Shown here one piece after another: positions 1 to 7,562 of a stretch of 47,074 bases of DNA. A program made the position numbers and the translations under genes. The notes beneath the pieces are model-generated. The model was not told the origin of the DNA. It worked only from the letters and a program-made list of their open reading frames with translations, and searched no databases. Positions within the stretch are counted from its first letter, which is position 1. Each line of letters opens with the position of its first letter. Origin of the DNA: an uncultured Phascolarctobacterium sp. (GTDB lineage: Bacteria; Bacillota; Negativicutes; Acidaminococcales; Acidaminococcaceae); NCBI GenBank assembly GCA_937901335.1, contig CALCHC010000084.1:1-47074 (forward strand). The letters run 5' to 3'.

Positions 1-561
1 ATTTGTCAAAGGTTCATGTATAAAATCAACCAATGCACAATATTTTTCAAAATCATCAACAATATCAACCATATCCCTATCTCTATCGTCAATATAATCT
101 CTCATATACGCAATCAAATCTTTAAACGTCACATTTATATGTTTAACATGAACTGTATGTGCTTTATTATATTCCTCAACTGCGGCATCAACCTTTTCTG
201 CCATATGTGTACTCATAGGTTCAGGATCCAATGTCATAAGCACTTTAATATCCTCATCAGAAAATGTTTCTAAGTGATTTTTCAACTGTTTCAAATCAAA
301 CTTATTATACAATTTAGTTTCTACGACAATTTTAAAACTTCTCTGGCTAATAGTAGCATCCGGAACACTGTTTTCCGATACATGTTGAATATTAAACACA
401 ATCTCTGGATTTTCTCCATCACCGATGTTCAATATTCGTTGATTCAACATATTGAAAAATTTATTTGTATTGTAATTATACATCCTTGACAGCATTAACA
501 TAGTATTCGCCGTAGCAACATTTTCTGCAGAATGGTATCTTTGAAAATAATGAACTTGCAT
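1..561 (-). CDS. Hypothetical protein with PD-(D/E)XK nuclease-like signature (3' part cut by window edge)
   Basis: An open frame of 187 codons runs from an ATG at 559-561 off the left edge without a stop, so the gene is partial. A strong Shine-Dalgarno (GGAGGGAAG) lies 5 bases before the ATG. I do not recognise the family. At about residues 67-83 the protein reads VPDA...FKIVVETK, that is PD, ten residues, then E-x-K in a hydrophobic strand, the classic layout of a PD-(D/E)XK nuclease core. The following region (KNHLETFSDEDIKVLMTLDPEP) continues as a helix-strand pattern compatible with that fold. The N-terminus (VHYFQRYHSAENVATANTM) resembles proteins that start with a small helical segment. 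The function is inferred from one motif only; a coincidental match is possible. Confidence 0.6.
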   Translation of the reverse strand, partial: MQVHYFQRYHSAENVATANTMLMLSRMYNYNTNKFFNMLNQRILNIGDGENPEIVFNIQHVSENSVPDATISQRSFKIVVETKLYNKFDLKQLKNHLETFSDEDIKVLMTLDPEPMSTHMAEKVDAAVEEYNKAHTVHVKHINVTFKDLIAYMRDYIDDRDRDMVDIVDDFEKYCALVDFIHEPLTN

Positions 562-606
562 AATCTTCCCTCCAAATCTTGGTAAACTGGATACATGTTG
601 TATACT

Positions 607-636
607 TCTATACCAAAACAATTTTCTCCTCTACAA
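607..636 (-). promoter_or_regulatory. Candidate promoter for the truncated nuclease-like gene
   Basis: On the minus strand TTGTAG (631-636) and TATAGA (607-612) are separated by 18 bases and lie about 45 bases before the ATG at 561. It is a moderate match to a vegetative promoter. Confidence 0.35.
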
Positions 637-765
637 CATTTTATAGAGCTTAATTTAATTATATCTATCCCAATGTCCCTTTTATAACCCACTGCTCATG
701 CTACACTAAAAGCACATAAAAAATTTATCTATGCTATAATTATTCTAAATATTGGGGGCAATTTT

Positions 766-1764
766 ATGTTAAGACAAACTAAAATCCAATACCACTACCA
801 TTTTCCAAACCTACCTATAAACGACAACGATATCCAAGCCTTGTATGAAAAAATGAACGATATCCTTTGGATGGCAGAAATGTATATTTGCAAACTTAAT
901 CACCAAAAAATGCACTTACCTAAAATTTTTATCTCTGATGACATCGTTACTAAAACTTACGGCAAATACGATTACAAAGCTATCCTAAAAGAAATTAAAA
1001 AGTTCAACGAAAAATTCCCTTATTCTTATTTCTGCGAAATTCTCGAACAATTAGAAAGTACCATCAAACGCATAGAAGATGGTGCTGGCTTGGAAACTCT
1101 TAAAGAATTAATAGATTACCTCTTATCCAAAATAAACCATGCTGAAAATAGCGAAGAACGCCAAGCAATAACTAAGATTATCGCTATGCTAAAGAACGCT
1201 AAAAGAACTACAAACACATTAGGTACTTATAACCACCAAAACAACAAAATCACACTTTACATTAATAGCATAGTTGATTATTTTTCTAAATCCCCTGACA
1301 AAGACCTTGCTACCAAAATTAAAACAGGTTTAGAAATTGTCCTTGCCCATGAAGTTTTCCACGCCATACAATATCATTTGGTAATTTTCGACAATAAAAA
1401 AACAGGTAAATCTATTTGGGAATATACCTCTGGTCGTAAAGATTACCGCAGTACAGTACTGGAAGGATTGGCTAGATGGTTTGAGTACTGTTGGTGTAAC
1501 GACTACCAATATATCAACCCTATTTACAGTTGGCACAAAGAACAAATAGAAAAAGAATTGCGTACTTATTACTATCCAGGAAGACCTTATGCAGCCGCAA
1601 AAGTTTTTATTAAAAATGGTAAACCTCTGATAGATGAACCAATTACAGTTTTATATACCTTATTGAAAGAAGTATCGAAACAAAGAAAATCTTGTTGGCG
1701 CAAAACTTACGAACTATTAGAACGATTAGACAACAATCCTAAAATGATTTATCTGCGTCCATAA
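766..1764 (+). CDS. Putative zinc metalloprotein (gluzincin-type HEXXH motif)
   Basis: This 332-residue protein has no signal peptide or membrane segment, so it is probably cytoplasmic. H195-E-V-F-H199 forms an HEXXH zinc-binding and catalytic motif preceded by a hydrophobic helix (EIVLA). E233 in LEGLARWFEY, 34 residues downstream, is well placed as the third zinc ligand, as in gluzincins. Residues 50-150 are lysine-rich and probably helical. The ATG is preceded by a GGGGG-containing ribosome site and a TATAAT at 735-740. The downstream DUF2779 gene starts only 14 bases after the stop, so the two are probably co-transcribed. I do not recognise a named family; peptidase activity is inferred from the motif, and the substrate is unknown. 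Confidence 0.8.
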   Translation: MLRQTKIQYHYHFPNLPINDNDIQALYEKMNDILWMAEMYICKLNHQKMHLPKIFISDDIVTKTYGKYDYKAILKEIKKFNEKFPYSYFCEILEQLESTIKRIEDGAGLETLKELIDYLLSKINHAENSEERQAITKIIAMLKNAKRTTNTLGTYNHQNNKITLYINSIVDYFSKSPDKDLATKIKTGLEIVLAHEVFHAIQYHLVIFDNKKTGKSIWEYTSGRKDYRSTVLEGLARWFEYCWCNDYQYINPIYSWHKEQIEKELRTYYYPGRPYAAAKVFIKNGKPLIDEPITVLYTLLKEVSKQRKSCWRKTYELLERLDNNPKMIYLRP

Positions 1765-1778
1765 AAGGAGTGAATAAT

Positions 1779-3260
1779 ATGACCTTATATTTATCTAAAT
1801 CTAAATACTGTACTGGCGTTCAATGCCCTAAAATGCTTTGGCTCCGTAAAAATATGCCGGAAGAAGGAACTCCCATTATGAACCAAGCCATCCTTGATGC
1901 AGGCAATCAAGTTGGTGATTTAGCAATGGGTTTATTTGGTAACTTTACAGAAGTTCCCTTTGGTGATATCAGCCAAATGATTAAAGCTACTCAAGAACTG
2001 TTAAAAGCGGACGAAAGCATTATTGCAGAAGCTTCCTTTTCCTATGATGGCTTGTTCTGTAGCGTTGACATCTTAAAAAACTTGGGAGACAACACTGTAG
2101 AAATTTATGAGGTTAAAAGTTCTACCGGTGTAAAACCAGTTTATCTTGATGATGCGGCTTACCAACATTATGTGCTTTCTAAATTAGGTTACAATGTTGC
2201 CAAAACTTGCATCGTACATATTAACAACCAATATGTACGCAAAGGTGATTTAGAACTTGATAAACTTTTCAACATCGTTGATGTTTCCTTAATAGCACGA
2301 GGCAAACAACAAGAAGTAGAAAACAACATTGCAACCATCGGTAAATACTTAGCACAAGCTGAAGAACCAATTATTGATATTGGCACACACTGCACCAATC
2401 CTTATGGTTGCGAGTTCTTCCATTATTGTACTAAACACTTACCAATTCCCAATGTTTTTAATCTTAGAGGAGCACAACTTAAAACTAAGCTAAAACATTA
2501 TTGCAATGGTACACATTCTTTCCAACAATTGCTTGATAGTGCAACTCTTACTCCCAAACAAAAATTACAAGTAAATCATGAACTGTTCGAGCAACCTGAT
2601 TTCATTGACACAGATGCTATCAGAGGATTTATGTCCCAACTGGCTTATCCCCTTTACTTCTTGGATTTTGAAACTTTCAACACCGCCATTCCCCTTTTTG
2701 ATAACGCTCGTCCCTATGAGCAAATGGTATTCCAATATTCACTACACTATATCGAAGAAGAAGGTGGCGAATTGCGACACAAAGAATTTTTGGCATATCC
2801 CGGAAGTGACCCTAGACGCGCTTTAGCAGTACAACTTTGCCAAGACATTCCTAAAGATGTTTGCGTAATAGCTTACAATAGCAAATTCGAAAAAATGTGC
2901 ATCAATGACCTTGCTGCTCTTTATCCAGATTTGGCAGAACATCTTATGAATATCCACGGGAACTTTGCAGATTTGATGATCCCTTTTAAAGATAAAAGCT
3001 ATTACAACAAAGCAATGGAAGGTTCCTATTCTATCAAATATGTTTTACCAGCACTCTTCCCCAATGACCCAGACCTTGATTATCACAACCTAGAAGGCGT
3101 GCAAAATGGTATGGAAGCTTCTAACACCTTTGCCCTCATGATTAATATGGAAAAAGACGAATTAGAAAAACACAGAGGATACCTCCTCAAATACTGCAAA
3201 CTTGATACCTTTGCAATGGTTAAAATTTTAGAAAAATTAAAAGAAGTTACAGAGGAATAA
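1779..3260 (+). CDS. DUF2779 protein: Cas4-like nuclease module plus DEDD exonuclease-like module
   Basis: The ATG at 1779 is chosen over the GTG at 1770 because AAGGAG at 1765-1770 sits 8 bases before it; this gives 493 residues. The N-terminal half has cysteines C11 and C16 (YCTGVQCPK), D97 in a strand, and E111-V-K113 (YEVKSS), followed near residue 205-215 by a CTNPYGCEFFHYC cluster. This order, with one cysteine pair before and a cluster after a PD-(D/E)XK core, is that of Cas4/AddB-type iron-sulfur nucleases. The C-terminal half has D296-F-E298 (LDFETF), Y366-N (YNSKFEK) and Y472-x3-D476 (YCKLDTFAM), matching Exo I, II and III of a DEDD exonuclease. It probably acts on DNA or RNA; the biological role is unknown. 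It forms an apparent two-gene unit with the HEXXH protein upstream. Confidence 0.85.
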   Translation: MTLYLSKSKYCTGVQCPKMLWLRKNMPEEGTPIMNQAILDAGNQVGDLAMGLFGNFTEVPFGDISQMIKATQELLKADESIIAEASFSYDGLFCSVDILKNLGDNTVEIYEVKSSTGVKPVYLDDAAYQHYVLSKLGYNVAKTCIVHINNQYVRKGDLELDKLFNIVDVSLIARGKQQEVENNIATIGKYLAQAEEPIIDIGTHCTNPYGCEFFHYCTKHLPIPNVFNLRGAQLKTKLKHYCNGTHSFQQLLDSATLTPKQKLQVNHELFEQPDFIDTDAIRGFMSQLAYPLYFLDFETFNTAIPLFDNARPYEQMVFQYSLHYIEEEGGELRHKEFLAYPGSDPRRALAVQLCQDIPKDVCVIAYNSKFEKMCINDLAALYPDLAEHLMNIHGNFADLMIPFKDKSYYNKAMEGSYSIKYVLPALFPNDPDLDYHNLEGVQNGMEASNTFALMINMEKDELEKHRGYLLKYCKLDTFAMVKILEKLKEVTEE

Positions 3261-3265
3261 AAATA

Positions 3266-3290
3266 AAGGCTCCGCTTTATGCGGAGCCTT
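3266..3290. terminator. Hairpin terminator between converging genes
   Basis: AAGGCTCCGC and GCGGAGCCTT form a perfect 10-bp stem with a 5-base loop. The minus-strand reading is followed by TATTTT, so it may serve both the DUF2779 gene and the Fic gene. The same stem recurs at 7235-7258. Confidence 0.7.
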
Positions 3291-3298
3291 CGTCATCT

Positions 3299-4189
3299 TC
3301 AATATTTTATTCTAAAATAATCCAAATAAACTTTATATCTATCTTGTGCAGTCAAACAAGTATCAGTCAAGAAACCTTTTTCCTTATTCCATTCTTTTAG
3401 TCCACGATAGTAAAACAACTTCAAATTGTCTTCAATGATGAATGGTACAATATTATGTTTCAAGCACTCCTTAAACATAATCAATCTACCAACTCGACCA
3501 TTGCCATCCTGAAAAGGATGTATTTTTTCAAAAGCAACATGAAACTCCAAAACATCTTCCAAAGATTTATTTGCTTTTGCATTGTATTGGGAAAGCAGCT
3601 CTTTCATTCTATCGGAGACTTCTTCCGGCAAAGTGGTTTCCGCTCCGCCAACTTCATTAGGTAATTTTTTATACTTACCAACGGCAAACCAATCTTTCCG
3701 AGAATCACTTGTTCCGGTTTTCAAAACAAGATGCAGTTCTTTAATAAACTTCTCAGTCAAATTAGTTCTAGCATTATCAATAATCATATCAATACAACGA
3801 AAATGGTTTACGGTTTCAATAACGTCATCCACATTTAAAACTTCGTTTTCCACACCGATAGTATTGGTTTCAAAAATATATCTTGTTTGGTCGTGAGTAA
3901 GGCGACTACCCTCTATGTGATTAGAGTTATATGTTAAGTCGATTTGTGTTTTATGATAAATACCACCGGAATATTTACTATCCTTTTCTTCTTGTAAAAC
4001 ATCCAGTAAAGATTTAACTTGTTCTCTCTTTTTATTAGCACGTTCAGGTTTTACCGCATTTTCTGGAACATTCCAAGTTTTGCCGTTTAAAACAGCTCCC
4101 TCTACACGTCCCTTAGCACAATAATTTCTAACACTACGTTCAGAAACGCACCACTTCTTCGCAATTTCAGAAGCTGTAAGATATCGCAT
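3299..4189 (-). CDS. Fic family protein with N-terminal helix-turn-helix (class II)
   Basis: The protein has 296 residues. Residues 1-45 look like a MerR/excisionase-type DNA-binding helix-turn-helix (LTASEIAKKWCVSERSVRNYC). Residues about 85-260 are the Fic domain. The catalytic motif H224-PFQDGNGRVGR is intact, predicting transfer of AMP, or another nucleotide moiety, onto hydroxyl side chains of target proteins. S89-NHI-E93-G94 fits the (S/T)xxxE(G/N) inhibitory motif; its place before the core makes this a class II, self-inhibited Fic protein. A GGAGGTGAG ribosome site precedes the ATG, and a TATAAT is visible at 4244-4249 on the minus strand. No separate antitoxin gene adjoins it. The target protein is unknown. 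Confidence 0.93.
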   Translation of the reverse strand: MRYLTASEIAKKWCVSERSVRNYCAKGRVEGAVLNGKTWNVPENAVKPERANKKREQVKSLLDVLQEEKDSKYSGGIYHKTQIDLTYNSNHIEGSRLTHDQTRYIFETNTIGVENEVLNVDDVIETVNHFRCIDMIIDNARTNLTEKFIKELHLVLKTGTSDSRKDWFAVGKYKKLPNEVGGAETTLPEEVSDRMKELLSQYNAKANKSLEDVLEFHVAFEKIHPFQDGNGRVGRLIMFKECLKHNIVPFIIEDNLKLFYYRGLKEWNKEKGFLTDTCLTAQDRYKVYLDYFRIKY

Positions 4190-4462
4190 ATACTCACCTC
4201 CAAACTCATAAATTATCTTTAAAATTCACTGTTCATATTAAAGATTATAGCACACCATCGGCAAAAACGATACCTCTCGTACATAAAACACCTTTTTCTT
4301 TTTTGCCGACAATCCCATAAAAGGAAAGCTTTTCAGGAGCTTTGCTTCCTTGCTGTAGAGAAGCAGAACAATATTCCTTATCACTTTTCACAAACTCCTC
4401 ACAAGGCATTTTCTTTATTTCGTCGAATAAAACAGTAACAATAATTGCGAGGAGGTTTTCTT

Positions 4463-4891
4463 ATGAGCAATAAAAAATGGATTGTAACAGCTTTAGTAGC
4501 TGGCTTTATTTTTGGTAACGCAATGACACCTGTTAACGCAGGTATTTTCGATAAAGTTCTTAAAGGTGGTCTCGTTGGTGCAGTTGTCGATGCTACTGCT
4601 CCTCAAATTGATAAAGCCATCAACGCACTTACTGCTAAACACGGCTTGGCAAGCACTTACGCAACTAAAGTTGTGCCTATCGTTGCTTTTGGTGATGGTA
4701 GTCGCGCAGGTGCAGCGCAAGTTTCCGGACCGCAAGAACTTGTTGACCAATGCCAAGCAGCACTTCAAATTGAACAAACCATTTTAGGTGTCCGTTGCAT
4801 GGTTCTGATTCCTATAGACAAAGTTGCTATCAAAAATATCAACCGCGTTCAAGGCGTAGGCGTTGCCGCACAAATCGACATCAAACTTTAA
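4463..4891 (+). CDS. Small exported protein of unknown function
   Basis: The ATG at 4463 follows GAGGAGG by 7 bases; an upstream TTG at 4445 overlaps the ribosome site and is rejected. The product is 142 residues. Residues 1-26 are a typical Sec signal peptide (KK, hydrophobic core, cleavage after VNA), so the mature protein is outside the cytoplasmic membrane. The mature part begins with a glycine-rich amphipathic stretch (GIFDKVLKGGLVGAVVDA) and ends in a compact alternating region with two cysteines (C at DQCQ and VRCM) that could form a disulfide. I do not recognise the family. It is flanked by its own terminator and appears monocistronic. Confidence 0.75.
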   Translation: MSNKKWIVTALVAGFIFGNAMTPVNAGIFDKVLKGGLVGAVVDATAPQIDKAINALTAKHGLASTYATKVVPIVAFGDGSRAGAAQVSGPQELVDQCQAALQIEQTILGVRCMVLIPIDKVAIKNINRVQGVGVAAQIDIKL

Positions 4892-4907
4892 CCCTCATAC
4901 AACAACT

Positions 4908-4936
4908 AAAGGCTTCGTTTCTACGAAGCCTTTTCT
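4908..4936 (+). terminator. Rho-independent terminator of the exported-protein gene
   Basis: AAAGGCTTCGT and ACGAAGCCTTT form an 11-bp stem with a 4-base loop, running into TTTTCTAATTTT. Confidence 0.85.
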
Positions 4937-5052
4937 AATTTTCACAAATCTACATTATTTACTACCTATATCACTTACATTACTTATATTATGTTTCAAA
5001 AAAATATGCTATAATTTTTAGACACAGTCTTACGTTATGGTATAGGAGATAC

Positions 5053-5607
5053 ATGTTAGATTTATTTGCTAAATTTGATTTGAATATTTTATTATATGTG
5101 CAAGAAAACTTCCGAACCGAAACTCTTACCTTTTGGATGCGTCACATCACAAACTTGGGAAGCGTCCTGCTTGCGATAATTGCAATCTGGCTAATTATCA
5201 AAGGCAGCCGTAAGGAAAGATTGTTTGGCGTTATCACGGTTGTTTCCGTCTTAATTGAAGTAGCAATCGTCAACGGCTTCTTAAAGAATTTTATCGCTCG
5301 TCCGCGTCCTTATGATGTTAGTAGCGAACTTCTGCCTGCTATCGAAGTTTTGTCAGATTACTCCTTTCCCTCCGGGCACACCGCTCTTGCATTTGCTTTG
5401 GCATTTGTTTTTTACAGGTATTTGCCTAAAAAATATGGCGTGCCGGCAATCGTTATTGCAAGTTTGGTTGGTCTGTCCCGCGTTCACTTAGGAGTTCATT
5501 ATTTAAGCGATGTTATCGGTGGAATTATCTTTGCGTATATTTCCGTAAGAATTGCTGAATTCATCATTCAAAGGTATTACCCTCAAAATTTAGAAAACGA
5601 TATATAA
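5053..5607 (+). CDS. PAP2-family membrane phosphatase (undecaprenyl-diphosphatase-like)
   Basis: This 184-residue integral membrane protein has all three phosphatase motifs: K78-x6-R85-P86 (KNFIARPRP), P106-SGH, and S142-R-x5-H149-x3-D153. H109 and H149 are the expected catalytic histidines. Several hydrophobic segments (about 33-50, 56-76, 109-123, 130-145, 150-168) make a small five- to six-helix protein like BcrC/PgpB. Such enzymes dephosphorylate undecaprenyl pyrophosphate or phosphatidylglycerol phosphate on the outer face of the inner membrane; the motifs cannot separate these. TAGGAG precedes the ATG, and a TATAAT at 5011-5016 is the likely -10 box. Confidence 0.9.
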   Translation: MLDLFAKFDLNILLYVQENFRTETLTFWMRHITNLGSVLLAIIAIWLIIKGSRKERLFGVITVVSVLIEVAIVNGFLKNFIARPRPYDVSSELLPAIEVLSDYSFPSGHTALAFALAFVFYRYLPKKYGVPAIVIASLVGLSRVHLGVHYLSDVIGGIIFAYISVRIAEFIIQRYYPQNLENDI

Positions 5608-5614
5608 ACACACA

Positions 5615-5645
5615 AAAAGCGTATGGCAGATTGCCATACGTTTTT
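5615..5645 (+). terminator. Rho-independent terminator after the PAP2 gene
   Basis: AAAAGCGTATGGCA pairs with TGCCATACGTTTTT (one G-T pair) around a GAT loop and runs into a T tract. Confidence 0.85.
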
Positions 5646-5657
5646 CTTCTTGTTCGC

Positions 5658-5686
5658 TTGATAAATTCTTCGTATAGAGTTATACT
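5658..5686 (+). promoter_or_regulatory. Promoter of the dinB-like gene
   Basis: TTGATA (5658-5663) and TATACT (5681-5686) are separated by exactly 17 bases and lie about 50 bases before the GTG start. Confidence 0.6.
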
Positions 5687-5691
5687 TTTAT

Positions 5692-5705
5692 CGAACATAT
5701 TTTTG
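5692..5705 (+). promoter_or_regulatory. Possible degenerate LexA (SOS) box
   Basis: CGAACATATTTTTG begins 5 bases after the -10 box of the polymerase promoter. The left half matches the Firmicute LexA consensus CGAAC-N4-GTTCG; the right half does not (TTTTG). The position fits a repressor site, but the match is only half. Confidence 0.3.
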
Positions 5706-5738
5706 TATTTATTTTCTTGTTTGTGAAAGTGTGATTTT

Positions 5739-6980
5739 GTGCGTACCATTCTCCACATAGATATGAATAATTTTTACGCTTCCGTGGAATGTCTTTACCG
5801 TCCGGAAATCAGGGATTTCCCCGTTGCAGTTGCAGGTGATCCCCTCAATCGTCATGGTATTATTTTGGCGAAGAACATGCTTGCCAAAAAGTTAGGCGTT
5901 AAAACTGGCAAAGCTATTTGGCAGGCTAAGCTCAAAGCTCCCAATCTTGTAACTGTTCCGCCGGATTTTCGCAAGTATTTAAAATTCTCACGCCTTGCTC
6001 GTCAAATCCTTTACGATTATACGGACCAAATTGAACCCTTCGGTATTGACGAAAACTGGATTGATGTAACCGGTTCCAAGCTTTTATGCGGTGATGGTTC
6101 TGCCATTGCAAATTCCATTCGCCAACGGATTAAAGAAGAACTTGGGATTACTGTAAGCATTGGCGTTAGCTTTAATAAGATTTTTGCCAAGCTTGGTTCT
6201 GATATGAAAAAGCCTGACGCAGTAACAGTAATCCCCCACGATAAATTTAAGGATATTATTTGGTGCTTGCCTGTTTCCGAACTGCTTTATGTTGGCAAAG
6301 CTACTCAGCGTAAACTTACCAGCAGGGGAATTATGACCATTGGTGATTTGGCTAATTACCCTGTTGAGCTATTGGTTGATATGTTAGACAAATGGGGCGA
6401 AGTGCTTTCCCTTTTCGCCAACGGCAAGGATACTGCACCTGTCCGCAAGCTAAACGAAGCTTCTGCAGTAAAAAGTATTGGCAATGGTACTACCTGCCCT
6501 CGCGATCTAACTTGTAACCAAGATGTGGCTCTTGTATTTACTGTACTTAGCGAATCTGTGGCAGCAAGGCTTCGTGACTACGGTTTAAAATGTACTGGCG
6601 TACAAGTTTATTTACGTGATAACGAACTCCATTCCCTTACAAGGCAAAAGAAGCTTATTAAGCCTACTTATTTAAGTACGGATATTTTACAAGCAGGAAT
6701 GGAACTACTGGTGCAAAATTACACTTGGCAAAAGCCATTGCGTTCCATTGGCATTCGTGCCATTGACCTTGTTACAGAAAATAGTTTCATGGAACTTTCC
6801 CTCTTTGATGATAATGACAAGCTTATTCAGCAAGAAAATCTTGCTCATACCATTGACGCTTTGCGTAGTCGTTTTGGTCATGATGTTGTTTTAAAAGCTT
6901 CTTGCTTACTGGATACAAAACTTACAGGCTTCAATCCTAAAGAAGACCACACCATTCATCCTGTTTCTTATTTCCGTTAG
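5739..6980 (+). CDS. dinB: Y-family translesion DNA polymerase (DinB/UmuC-like)
   Basis: The 413-residue protein starts at a GTG; an in-frame stop at 5724 leaves no upstream alternative. The palm begins with D8 in HIDMNNFYASVE and has D104-E105 in GIDENWIDVTG, supplying the catalytic acidic residues. A fingers/palm region with SIGVSFNKIFAKLGSDMKKP and a helix-hairpin-helix thumb (VGKATQRKLTSRGIMTIGDLA) follow in family order, then the little-finger domain. It copies damaged DNA with low fidelity. The downstream 76-residue gene starts 11 bases after the stop and is probably co-translated. The variant GIDENWID, rather than SIDEAYLD, is typical of the Firmicute branch, so the exact pol IV versus UvrX-like assignment is open. 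Confidence 0.9.
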   Translation: MRTILHIDMNNFYASVECLYRPEIRDFPVAVAGDPLNRHGIILAKNMLAKKLGVKTGKAIWQAKLKAPNLVTVPPDFRKYLKFSRLARQILYDYTDQIEPFGIDENWIDVTGSKLLCGDGSAIANSIRQRIKEELGITVSIGVSFNKIFAKLGSDMKKPDAVTVIPHDKFKDIIWCLPVSELLYVGKATQRKLTSRGIMTIGDLANYPVELLVDMLDKWGEVLSLFANGKDTAPVRKLNEASAVKSIGNGTTCPRDLTCNQDVALVFTVLSESVAARLRDYGLKCTGVQVYLRDNELHSLTRQKKLIKPTYLSTDILQAGMELLVQNYTWQKPLRSIGIRAIDLVTENSFMELSLFDDNDKLIQQENLAHTIDALRSRFGHDVVLKASCLLDTKLTGFNPKEDHTIHPVSYFR

Positions 6981-6991
6981 GAGTGATGTAA

Positions 6992-7222
6992 ATGCCACGC
7001 ATAAAACTTGATATCGTAGTGCGCCACACTCCAGATGGCAAGGCAATTCCTAAAATAATCATCTGGGAGGATGGTCGCAGGTTTGCCATTGACAAGGTTC
7101 TTGATATCCGCAAGGCAGCAGCTTTAAAATGCGGAGGAGTTGGAACTCGCTACATTTGCAGGATTTGTAGCAAAGAGGTTGCTATTTTCGATGAAGATGG
7201 TAACTGGTTTATGGAAAAGTAA
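6992..7222 (+). CDS. Small conserved companion protein of the Y-family polymerase
   Basis: The 76-residue protein starts 11 bases after the polymerase stop, with GGAGTGATGTAA as its ribosome site. It is an all-beta-looking peptide (IKLDIVVRHTPDGKAIPKIIIW) with a C-terminal CRIC pair (YICRICSKEV). A third cysteine (LKCGG) lies upstream, so metal binding is possible but not complete by the usual four-ligand rule. From memory, short proteins of this appearance follow dinB-like genes in other Firmicutes; the reason is unknown. Tight spacing suggests a role with the polymerase, perhaps in recruitment or regulation. That is an inference. Confidence 0.75.
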   Translation: MPRIKLDIVVRHTPDGKAIPKIIIWEDGRRFAIDKVLDIRKAAALKCGGVGTRYICRICSKEVAIFDEDGNWFMEK

Positions 7223-7234
7223 TTAAAAACAACA

Positions 7235-7258
7235 AAGGCTCCGCTTTCGCGGAGCCTT
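7235..7258 (+). terminator. Hairpin terminator after the polymerase operon
   Basis: AAGGCTCCGC, a TTTC loop and GCGGAGCCTT form a perfect 10-bp stem. It is identical in stem sequence to the hairpin at 3266-3290 and lies between converging genes. Confidence 0.7.
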
Positions 7259-7276
7259 AACTTTTGTATAGCCTTT

Positions 7277-7561
7277 TTAACCTAAACCATTGCATCTTGC
7301 CAAGTCGTCATAAACTAGTACGGCAAGTTTTTCGATGAGCGCTTCATTACCTGCAAAAACTTGGGTAGCACCCAAAACTTCCTGCAAGCGTGCTTTGTTG
7401 CTCATCATACAACAGCAGGGCAACATTATTTCACTAATCAGGTACGCTGCACTTCTGAGCTGCATTTCATCGTCAAGCAAGCTTCCGTCACGCACTTTTC
7501 CTGCGAATACGGCAAGCCTTCTATCGATGGCAAGCGCCAGTTGCTTTTCTAAAACGCCCAT
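7277..7561 (-). CDS. Hypothetical small protein with CCC motif
   Basis: This 94-residue protein follows the 148-residue gene upstream with one base between stop and start (TAA-G-ATG), so translation is probably coupled; no separate strong ribosome site is visible. It looks mostly helical, with a cysteine triplet (LPCCCMMS) near the centre and one more cysteine near the C-terminus. I do not recognise the family. The two genes probably form a unit ended by the hairpin at 7235-7258, which is palindromic. Confidence 0.6.
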   Translation of the reverse strand: MGVLEKQLALAIDRRLAVFAGKVRDGSLLDDEMQLRSAAYLISEIMLPCCCMMSNKARLQEVLGATQVFAGNEALIEKLAVLVYDDLARCNGLG

Positions 7562-7562
7562 C

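Noticed and set aside
16..489. Two short plus-strand open frames at the left edge
   Set aside because: They lie wholly inside the partial minus-strand gene (1-561), which has a strong ribosome site and a fold-like sequence; the plus frames are shadows with low-complexity composition.
1779..3260. DUF2779 protein as a CRISPR Cas4
   Set aside because: There is no repeat array or other cas gene in the window, and the C-terminal DEDD half is not part of Cas4.
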